64,000 nucleotides of DNA, from contig NZ_CP029642.1 in assembly GCF_003268655.1 (NCBI RefSeq), positions 930,001 to 994,000 on the forward strand. Direction: 5' to 3'. The stretch is from Arthrobacter dokdonellae. Its GTDB lineage: Bacteria > Actinomycetota > Actinomycetes > Actinomycetales > Micrococcaceae. The notes under the pieces were generated by a model that searched no databases, had not been told where the DNA came from, and saw only the letters and a list, made by a program, of their open reading frames with translations. The number at the start of each line of letters is the position of its first letter. The first letter of the stretch is position 1. The position numbers and the translations under genes are program-made. Below are positions 51,749-59,495 of the stretch, in pieces.

Positions 51749-52561
51749 ATGCTGGACCCACAAACCAACACTGACAAACCGCAAGGGGCGGCAGCATCGC
51801 TGCTCAACGGTCTAACGGTCCTCGAAGCGTTCTCGGTCGCCAAGCGATCCCTTCTCGGCGTCACGGAGATCTCCGAACTCGTCGGCCTGCACAAAAGCAC
51901 GGTCTCCCGGATGCTCACCGGCCTGGACGAAGCCGGATACGTCCAGCGCGACGACGACACCGGACGGTACCGGCTCGGACTCGGGATGATCGGCCTGGCC
52001 GGACCGCTGCTCGCCGAACTCGGCGTCCGCCGCGCCGCCCTGCCCCACCTGGAAGAACTCACCGAAGCCACCGCTGAGACGGCCGCGATCGCCGTCTGGA
52101 ACGGCACCAACGCGATCGTGGTGGAACAGGTGGCCAGCCCACACCAGGTCAAGCACAGTGCGGCGATTGGAACCCGGTACAACAAGTTCGCGAGTTCCTC
52201 GGTCCGCGTGTTCCTCGCCGAACTGCCACCCGAGGAGACCGACCGCCTTCTGGCCGGCCGGACTGTGCTGCAAGAGGGCTACCAAGGACCCGAGGACCCT
52301 GTCCACCGACAGCTGGCCGGAGTGCGGGACGACGGATTCGCCGTCAATGACGGCGAGACCACCTACGAGGAGTATGGTGTCTCCGCACCCGTACGGGACT
52401 ACCGGGGCGCCGTCGTTGGCTGCATCACGGCCAGCGCGCCCCGGGCCCGAGTACAGCACCAGCAGAGCCAGTCCACCCTGCGCGACGCCGTGCTCCAGGC
52501 CGCTGAACGCGTGTCGGCACGGCTGGGCAGCCGGTCGGGGGAATCCACGCCAGTGCACTGA
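51749..52561 (+). CDS. IclR-family regulator (copy 1)
   Basis: A 270-residue transcription factor. The winged helix is LGVTEISELVGLHKSTVSRM with LDEAGYVQRDDDTGRYRLGL; the effector domain includes AAIAVWNGTNAIVVEQVASP, SSSVRVFLAEL and YEEYGVSAPVRDYRGAVVG. Start MLDPQTNTDKPQ is set by GGAGAGG 9 bases upstream; a TTG further up gives a longer frame but no binding site. Divergent from the hydantoinase gene. It is strongly similar to the IclR at 52978-53775, so both probably read the same operator; effector likely a creatinine pathway intermediate. Confidence 0.93.
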   Translation: MLDPQTNTDKPQGAAASLLNGLTVLEAFSVAKRSLLGVTEISELVGLHKSTVSRMLTGLDEAGYVQRDDDTGRYRLGLGMIGLAGPLLAELGVRRAALPHLEELTEATAETAAIAVWNGTNAIVVEQVASPHQVKHSAAIGTRYNKFASSSVRVFLAELPPEETDRLLAGRTVLQEGYQGPEDPVHRQLAGVRDDGFAVNDGETTYEEYGVSAPVRDYRGAVVGCITASAPRARVQHQQSQSTLRDAVLQAAERVSARLGSRSGESTPVH

Positions 52562-52977
52562 CCGCCCCCAGGGCTCCCCAGGAAAGCAACATGGCTACCC
52601 AGAAAGGCAGCCCCCGCCATTTCCTACAGCAGCCAAGGCAAAACGAATTCCCACACAAGAGCCCGTAGCGGGTCGGGCACGGCTGCGACCGCTTTCCTTG
52701 GCGGCCTGCCGGCGCAGGACCGAAAGCGTGCCGATCGTCGTGGCCACGGCCTCGTAGGGACCGAGGGCGCGGAAGACTTGGCTCGGCCAGGCGGCCGTTC
52801 TCCGGAACTGCGCAGTTCCGGAGAACCTGGAGGTTCCAGCACGGCCGGTTGGCAACACGGTCGGCGCTTCCACGGCCAGGCGGTGAGTGAACCGGCGGGG
52901 CGGGGAAGTTGCGTACGCTTTACCGGGGCGATTCGGTGCCGAGGCGGGGACGGTCAGGTTTGATTCCTTCCCGTGGC
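52562..52977. other. Intergenic region between the two IclR genes, with a 30-bp perfect palindrome
   Basis: No gene is seen in these 416 bases. 52797-52811 (GTTCTCCGGAACTGC) is followed without any loop by its exact complement (52812-52826), then by GAACCTGGAGGTTC, itself a palindrome. It lies between the stops of convergent regulator genes, so a termination or chromosome-organising role are both possible. Confidence 0.6.
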
Positions 52978-53775
52978 TCAGCTCGGGGCCGACCAGCCCA
53001 GGCGAATCGATATTTCCGCGGCAGCATGTTGGACGGCTTGAACCAGACTGTCCCCGGTGGCGCGCTTGTGCACGCGGGAACGCGGGGCGGACGCGGTGAC
53101 GCAGCCAACCACCTTGCCTCGGTAATCCCTGACCGGAGCGGAGACACCAAACTCCTCCTCGGCAGTCGACCCGTCATTGACGGCGTATGCCTGACGGGCG
53201 ACTTCCTGCAGGTGGGCCGTGTGGTCCAGCGGCAACCCGTCTCCGGCGGTGCGTAGTATCCGCCCGGATTCGATCAGTCCGGCGGCGAGGGCAGGCGCCA
53301 GCTCCGCCAGGAAGACCCGCACCGAGGAACTCTCGAATTTGTTGTACCGGGTTCCGATGGTGGCAGTGTGTTTGACCTGATAGGGGCTGGCAACCTGCTC
53401 CACGACGATGGCCTCATGACCATTCCACACAGAGATTGCACTGGTCTCCAGGGTGCTTTCGGTCAACTCCTCCAAATACGGAACCGCAGCACGGCGGACA
53501 TCCAGGTCCGCCAGCAAAGGGCCGGACAACGCAATGAGGGCCAGCCCGAGCCGATACCGTCCCGTCTCCTCATCCCGCTGGACATATCCAGCTTCCGCCA
53601 GGCCGCCAAGAATGCGTGAGACCGTGCTCTTGTGCAGGCCGACGCGCTGAGCCACCTCAGTCACACCAAGAACCGGATTTTGAACGGAAAAGGCCTCCAG
53701 GACGGCAAGGCCATTCAACAGCGACGCCGCAGCCCCCTGGACCTGCCCGTTGTCCTGCCTGGGTCTGCTTGCCAT
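52978..53775 (-). CDS. IclR-family regulator (copy 2)
   Basis: A 265-residue paralogue of the IclR at 51749-52561. The DNA-binding part LGVTEVAQRVGLHKSTVSRI with LAEAGYVQRDEETGRYRLGL and the effector stretch ISVWNGHEAIVVEQVASPYQ are nearly the same in both. The ATG at 53775 has GGAAGG six bases upstream and is preferred over the ATG two codons earlier, which would touch the binding site. It faces the other IclR and shares direction with the MHS transporter gene upstream of it. Conserved recognition helix implies the same or overlapping operators. Confidence 0.93.
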   Translation of the reverse strand: MASRPRQDNGQVQGAAASLLNGLAVLEAFSVQNPVLGVTEVAQRVGLHKSTVSRILGGLAEAGYVQRDEETGRYRLGLALIALSGPLLADLDVRRAAVPYLEELTESTLETSAISVWNGHEAIVVEQVASPYQVKHTATIGTRYNKFESSSVRVFLAELAPALAAGLIESGRILRTAGDGLPLDHTAHLQEVARQAYAVNDGSTAEEEFGVSAPVRDYRGKVVGCVTASAPRSRVHKRATGDSLVQAVQHAAAEISIRLGWSAPS

Positions 53776-54110
53776 CTGCATCCTTCCGCGCGGCGTGGCC
53801 TCCCGCCACTCTTTTGGCCATCATATGCCGCAATCCGGACGGTGTGGCCGGTGCCACGTGGCCGACGCGGCTGCGAGCAAGAAGGCCGCGGCGTCAAAGC
53901 CTCGGGCCTCACCTGCTCCGGCCGCTACCGGAACCTGCCGCCGGCGGGACTGGCCGCAGGGAACTGGCGGACCGGCCGGGAGGCCGGCTCCGAACGTCCG
54001 TGGGAGATGGTGCGGGCTCGTCGTGGGTGTGTGGACGGCCTTCACCGATCAAGGAATCACAGGTCCTTTCATTGGAGTGCTCCACGCGGTGGCGTGGTGG
54101 CAGCCGCGCC
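53776..54110. other. 335-base intergenic region, no gene seen
   Basis: Between the second IclR gene and the MHS transporter. No GTTGCT-type operator was found here, unlike the two other transcription starts of the cluster. Nothing else was recognised. Confidence 0.5.
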
Positions 54111-55463
54111 CTAGTGTGTTCGGGCCCTGGCCGTTCTTGCGGCCGTGGTTGTCGGGGTCCCGGCGGACAGGGAGCGCTTGGAAGTCTCCGGAATCAGGTA
54201 CGTTGCGATGAGGGCTCCGGCGGCAATGACGCTCAGGTAAAGCGCGGGCGCTAGCTTGTTGCCGGTGGTGGCGATCAGGAACGTCGCTACGAACGGCGCC
54301 GTGCCGCCGAACACGGCGTAACTGACGTTGTAGGTGATCGCGGAGGCGGTGTAGCGCACTGCGGTCGGGAAGACTTCGGAGAGCAGGACGGCGGTGACGA
54401 CGTTCGCTGCCACTGCACCTGTGGCGAGCAGGATCTGGCCGAGGAGGGCGTTGCCCAGCCCGCCCTGGCTGGCCAGAAGGTAGGCGGGCACCGCGAGGGC
54501 GCCCAAGAGGATGGACGATGCTGTCATCATGGCCTTGCGGCCCACCTTGTCGCACACCCGGCCCAGCACTGGGGACAGGACAGCGGCAAAGGCCAGTGCG
54601 GCCACATTTGTCATGAGGACTTGGTCGGCTGGCAGCAGGACCACCTCGCGCAGGAACGTGGTCATGTACGTGGAAAACGTGTAGAAGGACAGGGCGGTGA
54701 GGCTGATGTATCCGCCGAGGGTCAGCATGGGGCGCCACTGCTGGCGCAGGGTGGTTCCGAGTCGGGTGTGGGTGCTCTCGGAGTCGTCCGCGATTTCAGC
54801 AAACAGCGGGCTTTCCTGGAGCCGGCGCCGGATGTAGAAGGCCACCAGGCCCATGGGTCCCGCCACCAGGAAGGGGATTCGCCAGCCCCATCCGTTCATG
54901 GCCTCGGTGGAGAGGTTTGCGGTGAGCAGGTAGCACAGCAGGGCGGCGACGGCGAAGGAGCCAAATGTCGCGGCGGGCATCCAGCTGCTGTACCGGGAGC
55001 GCTGGTTAGGTGGCGCGTGTTCGATCACATAGGTGACGGCACCGGCATATTCCCCGCCGGCGGAGAATCCCTGAAGGCTTCGGGCCAGCGTCAGCAGCAC
55101 GGCGGCCCAGATGCCAATGGTTGCGTAGCCGGGGAGAATGCCCATGGCCACGGTGGCGCCGGACATGAGCATGACCGTCAGGGCCAGCACGCGTTTGCGG
55201 CCGATCCGGTCACCGAGCATCCCGAAGAATGCCCCTCCCACCGGGCGAAGGGCAAAGGCGACGGCGAATACCGCGAAGGTTTGCAACAGCCCGATGATGT
55301 GGTTTTCGTCAGGGAAAAACACCTTGGCGATGATGGGCGCGAGGAAACCGTAGATGGCAAAGTCAAACCATTCCACGACCGTGCCGGCTGCTGCCGCGAT
55401 GGTGACCTTGCGGAGCGTGGCGGGACTGGACTGGACCGGCGACGAGGACGTCTCAGATTGCAT
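54111..55463 (-). CDS. MHS-family transporter in the creatinine region
   Basis: A 450-residue proton symporter with 12 segments. MHS marks are GTVVEWFDFAIYGFLAPIIA, GMLGDRIGRKRVLALTV, SLQGFSAGGEYAGAVTYVIE and GWGWRIPFLVAGPMGLVAFY. The start at 55463 has GGGAGAA six bases upstream. Upstream on the same strand lie a short open frame and then a perfect GTTGCT-N5-AGCAAC site, so it is probably induced with the amidohydrolase. Likely carries creatinine, N-methylhydantoin or a related ureide; this is inferred from position. The closest relative in this window is the transporter at 1825-3192. Confidence 0.92.
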   Translation of the reverse strand: MQSETSSSPVQSSPATLRKVTIAAAAGTVVEWFDFAIYGFLAPIIAKVFFPDENHIIGLLQTFAVFAVAFALRPVGGAFFGMLGDRIGRKRVLALTVMLMSGATVAMGILPGYATIGIWAAVLLTLARSLQGFSAGGEYAGAVTYVIEHAPPNQRSRYSSWMPAATFGSFAVAALLCYLLTANLSTEAMNGWGWRIPFLVAGPMGLVAFYIRRRLQESPLFAEIADDSESTHTRLGTTLRQQWRPMLTLGGYISLTALSFYTFSTYMTTFLREVVLLPADQVLMTNVAALAFAAVLSPVLGRVCDKVGRKAMMTASSILLGALAVPAYLLASQGGLGNALLGQILLATGAVAANVVTAVLLSEVFPTAVRYTASAITYNVSYAVFGGTAPFVATFLIATTGNKLAPALYLSVIAAGALIATYLIPETSKRSLSAGTPTTTAARTARARTH

Positions 55464-55640
55464 TGTTTCTCCCGGAGTGGGGTGCCGTGAACGGCACGTG
55501 TGTTGTGTTTCAGCGGTCTCTTCCCGGGAGAATGCATGTCGGCCGGGTAAGGAAGTGGTGCGCTGGTGCCGGTGCTGGTGCCGGCAGCCGCGTTGCGTGG
55601 TGCGGGTGCGTGCAGGTACTCGGTGACGCTGGAGAGCGGG

Positions 55641-55826
55641 TCAACGCCACCGAACGAAGCCTCGACGCGTGAATCCGGCGTTGAAGCGGTTCCAGGCGAC
55701 GGTGCCGACGCCCTGGTCTTCGACAGCCTCCCGGCGCTTCAAGGCCGGTTCGTGGCACTGCCCGGTGCCGGCCACATAGGCCTTCCCGGTCCGTTCATTC
55801 AGCCCGGCGTTGAGGTCCTGACGCAT
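55641..55826 (-). CDS. Short open frame with strong ribosome binding site, leader or gene remnant
   Basis: A 61-residue frame MRQDLNAGLNERTGKAYVAG preceded by AGGAGATATCAC, one of the best binding sites in the window. It lies between the operator at 55929 and the MHS transporter start, in the same direction. The peptide is polar and matches no family known to me; the C-terminal end is Arg/Phe-rich, as after a frame change. It may be a translated leader, or the 5' end of a lost gene. Confidence 0.35.
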   Translation of the reverse strand: MRQDLNAGLNERTGKAYVAGTGQCHEPALKRREAVEDQGVGTVAWNRFNAGFTRRGFVRWR

Positions 55827-55928
55827 GTGATATCTCCTTGAACGTGCCGTGGACCCCAGTAGTGGTCCGCAAAAGTCGAAGAACGATTGTGATGCAGGTC
55901 TCTTTGGTGTCGCTAAGAAACAAATGTA

Positions 55929-55945
55929 GTTGCTTTCTCAGCAAC
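55929..55945. promoter_or_regulatory. Perfect IclR-type site upstream of the MHS transporter
   Basis: GTTGCT-TTCTC-AGCAAC, perfect six-base arms with a five-base spacer, identical in arms and spacing to the site at 56341-56357. It is about 100 bases before the short frame at 55826 and 466 bases before the transporter. Confidence 0.7.
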
Positions 55946-56331
55946 AAACAAGAGGCTCCATTTCAACCTTGACCAACATGCGAGGTGTCGTGATGCGCCA
56001 TGTCGACCCGGTGAGTTCAACCAACGGCATTCGGTCCGCCAAAAGGGTTGCCCGGACCTGTTGCTCCGAGAGTCGATCCTGGCTGGCAGCGCAGCGATCA
56101 CCGCGATCACCTTCCGCTTTACCGGTCCCGCTTATCTTTCAACGGGCGGGAACTTCCTGGCGCACGGGCAGGTGACGGGCGCTTCCTGCGTTCCGATCGT
56201 GCGGTCCGTACTGGTGGTCCAGGAGTGACGCCCTCCGATGTCCGCGCCCTGCCTGGTGGCGGGTCCGATGGAGACCCACTTTCTCCGCACCTCTGGTGCT
56301 GGGCCAGTCCGTACGCTATAGTATTTACTAC

Positions 56332-56357
56332 AGCAACTTAGTTGCTTGTATAGCAAC
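56332..56357. promoter_or_regulatory. IclR-type operator at the amidohydrolase promoter
   Basis: Three half-sites: AGCAAC (56332-56337), GTTGCT (56341-56346) and AGCAAC (56352-56357). The last two form GTTGCT-TGTAT-AGCAAC. The TGTATA in the spacer lies 17 bases after TTTACT (56324-56329) and may be the -10 element, so the site overlaps the core promoter, 28 bases before the start codon. Confidence 0.7.
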
Positions 56358-56384
56358 CTTTCGACCATAAGAGTGGAGAGAACC

Positions 56385-57164
56385 ATGACTGAAATGACAG
56401 AGACGTTCAACGACATCGAAGCCCGCCTTGCAGCAGTGCTGGAAGAAGCGTTCGAAGCCGGAACCAGCATCTACAACGAGCGCGGATTCAAGCGCCGGAT
56501 CGGCTACGGCAACCGTCCCGCCGTCATCCACATCGACCTCGCGAACGCCTGGACCCGTCCGGGCCACCCGTTCAGCTGCCCGGGCATGGAGACGATCATC
56601 CCGAACGTGCAGCGGATCAACGAGGCCGCGCGCGCCAAGGGCGTCCCGGTCTTCTACACCACGAACGTGTACCGCAACCGCGACGCCACCTCCGGCACGA
56701 ACGACATGGGCCTGTGGTACTCGAAGATCCCCACGGAGACCCTTCCGGCGGATTCCTACTGGGCGCAGATCGATGACCGCATCGCGCCCGCAGAGGGCGA
56801 GGTCGTGATCGAGAAGAACCGCGCCTCGGCGTTCCCGGGGACGAACCTTGAGCTCTTCCTGACCTCCAACCGCATCGACACGCTGATTGTGACCGGCGCG
56901 ACCGCGGCCGGTTGCGTGCGCCACACCGTCGAGGACGCGATCGCGAAGGGCTTCCGCCCGATCATCCCCAGGGAGACCATCGGCGACCGTGTCCCGGGCG
57001 TCGTGCAGTGGAACCTCTACGACATCGACAACAAGTTCGGTGACGTGGAGTCCACGGATTCGGTGGTGGAGTACCTGAACGCCCTCCCGCAGTTCGAGGA
57101 CACCGTCCCGAAGACCCTCTCGGATCCCCAGCCCGAAGTCGAGGCACCCGCGGATCCGGCCTGA
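56385..57164 (+). CDS. N-carbamoylsarcosine amidohydrolase
   Basis: A 259-residue isochorismatase-fold amidase that splits N-carbamoylsarcosine to sarcosine, CO2 and ammonia. In this numbering Asp51 (VIHIDLANAW), Lys144 (VVIEKNRASAF) and Cys177 (GATAAGCVRHT) fall exactly on the catalytic triad described for the Arthrobacter enzyme (PDB 1NBA), and the sequence around them appears almost identical as recalled; a formal alignment was not possible. GGAGAG lies before the ATG. The gene is alone on its strand, controlled by the overlapping half-sites, and followed by a hairpin terminator. Product sarcosine would need sarcosine oxidase, not seen here. Confidence 0.95.
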   Translation: MTEMTETFNDIEARLAAVLEEAFEAGTSIYNERGFKRRIGYGNRPAVIHIDLANAWTRPGHPFSCPGMETIIPNVQRINEAARAKGVPVFYTTNVYRNRDATSGTNDMGLWYSKIPTETLPADSYWAQIDDRIAPAEGEVVIEKNRASAFPGTNLELFLTSNRIDTLIVTGATAAGCVRHTVEDAIAKGFRPIIPRETIGDRVPGVVQWNLYDIDNKFGDVESTDSVVEYLNALPQFEDTVPKTLSDPQPEVEAPADPA

Positions 57165-57216
57165 GCCGCACCGTACAGCAGGCGTCCTGCGGCCCGGCAT
57201 CCTCCGCCCGGCCCGA

Positions 57217-57254
57217 CAACAGTCCGGCACCCCTCAGTGGGTGCCGGACTGTTG
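57217..57254 (+). terminator. Hairpin terminator after the amidohydrolase gene
   Basis: 57217-57232 (CAACAGTCCGGCACCC) pairs perfectly with 57239-57254 around a six-base loop, 52 bases after the stop codon. Confidence 0.85.
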
Positions 57255-57780
57255 CGTATGTGCGAGGACATGGAAGTCCCGGGCATCCGCATAAGGCATC
57301 CCGCACCCGAAGCGGCGGCCACCAGAGTCTCTCGCTCAAGCCCCACGATCAAGTGTGAGATGCTTTTCGGATCTTGACCAGTTCGTTGACCATATCGGGG
57401 CCTCTCTGGCAGCCCGGTCACGTGCAATGCATGGGTCGGGAGGGGCATAAGTTGACGATCACAGCATTCGGCGCGGCAACGACCTACATTGGCAATTTAT
57501 GCCAATGCGACCAATAGGGACATGCCGGAAGGCCCTGCACACGGAAAGTCCCCAGCCAGTTCCCCAGCCCTGCCGGCAGCGGACCAGCGCCATGCATCGG
57601 TGGTCACGCCGCAGCCGGTTGACCGTCCAGTCTCCTGCTGGAAGGCTCCGCTCCTGCAGATGTGCGACGTGGTGAATCCGGCCGGAACGCTGGATGGCGT
57701 CCGACAGATTGCCCGGGAGGACAAGCGGGAGGACCAGCCGGATCGCAGCAAAGAGGAGAAGCCAACCTCCGTCCCCTCGG
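57255..57780. other. Intergenic region with a 21-bp palindrome and no clear gene
   Basis: CATTGGCA-ATTTA-TGCCAATG (57487-57507) is a perfect operator-like palindrome overlapping a TTGGCA promoter-like hexamer. A plus-strand frame follows (ATG 57522, ends 57806) but its polar sequence and overlap with the DUF4232 gene tail argue against it being a gene. Nothing else was recognised. Confidence 0.5.
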
Positions 57781-58509
57781 TTACGGCTGGAAGGCGCCGA
57801 TCTTGAGCAGTTTGATGTCGGTGTTGCTGCAGGCCGTGAGCGGGTGGGGGATCACCAGCTCGTCGTAGGCGCTGGGCGGGTAGACCATGATGTCGTCGGC
57901 CTGGACGCGCGTGCACTGCGGGTAATTCCCTGCCTGGGTGTACGCCAGGACGGCCGTGGCACCCTTGCCCGGGGTGAGCGTGATGGGGCCCTTCGAAGGG
58001 GCCGTGGCGTCGCGGTCCGCGGGGGCGCCGATGGCCTTGGTGGTGCCGGCCTTGACGAGCGACACGCCGGGGTAGCCGTTAAGGATGCATGTGGAGGAGG
58101 ACTTGTTGGTCAGGGTCAGTTTCATGTAGATGTGCCCCGCCGCGCCGCCGCCGGTGTCGTCCACCGACCCCTTCAGGGATGCCGCCGTGCACAGGGCTGG
58201 CGACGCGCCATGCGCCGGCGTGGTGGCTGCCTGGGCCGGCGCCATGCTTTCCATGGACGACGCCGTGTTCCCGGCCGTCGCGGCCGGTGACGCTTCCGCT
58301 GTCGTCGCCGCGGGTGTGGCGGCTGCGGTCGTGGCGGCCGCGGTCGTGGTGGTGGTTCCGCCGTTTGGCGTCCCGCAGCCGGCCAGCGCCAGTCCCAGAA
58401 CGGCCGCCAGACCGATGACGGCGCCGGTGCGGCGGCGGAAGGCCGCCCTTGATGTGGTGCTGTGGCGGCGGGGGGTCTGGCCGCGGGACTGCTTCTCTAC
58501 TGACGTCAT
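57781..58509 (-). CDS. DUF4232 lipoprotein
   Basis: A 242-residue exported lipoprotein. A basic N-terminus and hydrophobic stretch end in the lipobox LALAGC (about residue 45); a Thr/Ala-rich linker of about 60 residues spans the envelope. The domain from SPALCTAASLKGSVDDTGGG through LTLTNKSSSTCILNGYPGVS to VIPHPLTACSNTDIKLLKIG is DUF4232, with paired cysteines that likely form disulfides. Function unknown; found widely in actinobacterial envelopes. It is last in a minus-strand series after YcnI, separated by a hairpin. Confidence 0.9.
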   Translation of the reverse strand: MTSVEKQSRGQTPRRHSTTSRAAFRRRTGAVIGLAAVLGLALAGCGTPNGGTTTTTAAATTAAATPAATTAEASPAATAGNTASSMESMAPAQAATTPAHGASPALCTAASLKGSVDDTGGGAAGHIYMKLTLTNKSSSTCILNGYPGVSLVKAGTTKAIGAPADRDATAPSKGPITLTPGKGATAVLAYTQAGNYPQCTRVQADDIMVYPPSAYDELVIPHPLTACSNTDIKLLKIGAFQP

Positions 58510-58603
58510 TGCTCAACTTTTGCGCCCCTGCCCGCGTGAGTCAAACGGCCCCGCCGCCAAGGTGCGGGTTTAGTGTCGGGAACCGCCGCTTCGGCGTCGA
58601 ATC

Positions 58604-58672
58604 TGCCGAGGCAGCGGGGGCCAGTCGAGACCGCCATGTGGACGAGTCTCGACGTTGCCCGCTGCCTCGGCG
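58604..58672. terminator. Long imperfect hairpin between YcnI and DUF4232 genes
   Basis: GCCGAGGCAGCGGG (from 58605) pairs with CCCGCTGCCTCGGC (to 58671), and GTCGAGAC inside pairs with GTCTCGAC, with a small internal bulge. It starts 17 bases past the YcnI stop on the minus strand. Confidence 0.7.
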
Positions 58673-58688
58673 GAAGGGTGCGGTCCGG

Positions 58689-59423
58689 CTATTTCGCGCT
58701 GGGCCTGCGGCTGGTGCGCAGGAATGCGACGCCGCCGAGCACCAGCCCGGCCAGTCCGGCACCGAGACCGAGCCAGGCCGGCCAGGCGGCGCCGCCGTTC
58801 CCGGCGGACCCAATGTCGGCCGACGCGGTGTTACTTGAGCTGCCGTCCGCCGTCGTCCCGTGCGAGCCGTGACCTGAGGCCGCGGTGGCTGCCGTGACCG
58901 TCAGCGACGGCGCGGGGTTGGAGACACTGTCCTCGGCCGCCCCGGCAGCGGGGACGTCCTTCCAGTCGGTGGAGCCCTTTTCGCAGGTCTGCAGCGCCGG
59001 GAAGTACAGGGTCTTCCCCGCCGTGTTCGGCACCTTCAGGGACAGGGTGAACGTGTCGCGCTGGTGGGGGTCGAGGGGTGTTTGGGCCGTGTAGGTGACG
59101 GCGCTGGTCCGCGCGGTGATCTTGCTGCCGTCCGCCAGCGTCTTGGGCGTGGTGAACTTTTCGGTGGACTCGCTGATGGTCCAGTTCGGGTTGACCGTCG
59201 GCGTGACGGAATTCAGCTCTTCCGGCAGCGTGATTTTCACGCTGGTGGTGGGCGAGCCCTTGCAGCCGTGTCCCACGGAGAATGTCACGAGCGAGTATGA
59301 GCCGGCGGCCGTCTCTGTGGGCGTGGCCTCAACGTGGGCCGACGCGGTGCCGAGCCCCAGGGCCATGAGGCCGGCCGTGGCGCCGAGTGCGACCGTGGAC
59401 TTGAAGGTGCGGGAAAAATGCAT
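58689..59423 (-). CDS. ycnI: YcnI-like copper-binding protein (DUF1775)
   Basis: A 244-residue exported protein. A signal peptide ends LGLGTASA, leaving His as the first mature residue (HVEATPTE); this His with a Glu and the Trp in NPNWTISES forms the copper site described for Bacillus YcnI. The beta-sandwich domain runs to LTVTAATA, then a Ser/Gly/His linker and a C-terminal membrane anchor (AWLGLGAGLAGLVLGGVAFL) with basic end. Start at 59423 has AAAGG seven bases away. Fits delivery or storage of copper at the cell surface. It follows a Met-rich membrane protein gene by 72 bases. Confidence 0.92.
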   Translation of the reverse strand: MHFSRTFKSTVALGATAGLMALGLGTASAHVEATPTETAAGSYSLVTFSVGHGCKGSPTTSVKITLPEELNSVTPTVNPNWTISESTEKFTTPKTLADGSKITARTSAVTYTAQTPLDPHQRDTFTLSLKVPNTAGKTLYFPALQTCEKGSTDWKDVPAAGAAEDSVSNPAPSLTVTAATAASGHGSHGTTADGSSSNTASADIGSAGNGGAAWPAWLGLGAGLAGLVLGGVAFLRTSRRPSAK

Positions 59424-59495
59424 GAAAAAACCTTTCGGGCGCGCCGGACGACGCAAAATGACGGGAGGGAACACCCCGCGATTTTTCGAAGGGTG

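Larger units (their letters stand above)
55464..56384. other. 921-base divergent control region of the transporter and amidohydrolase genes
   Basis: Contains the operators at 55929-55945 and 56332-56357 and one short minus-strand frame (55641-55826). The rest has no recognisable gene on either strand; codon pattern is irregular, which could mean decayed coding sequence. Confidence 0.6.

Noticed and set aside
55566..55841. Plus-strand frame in the transporter-amidohydrolase spacer
   Set aside because: No ribosome binding site and no family-like sequence; the opposite strand has the better candidate.
57522..57806. Small plus-strand gene after the palindrome at 57487
   Set aside because: It overlaps the end of the DUF4232 gene, is polar and irregular, and has no good ribosome binding site.
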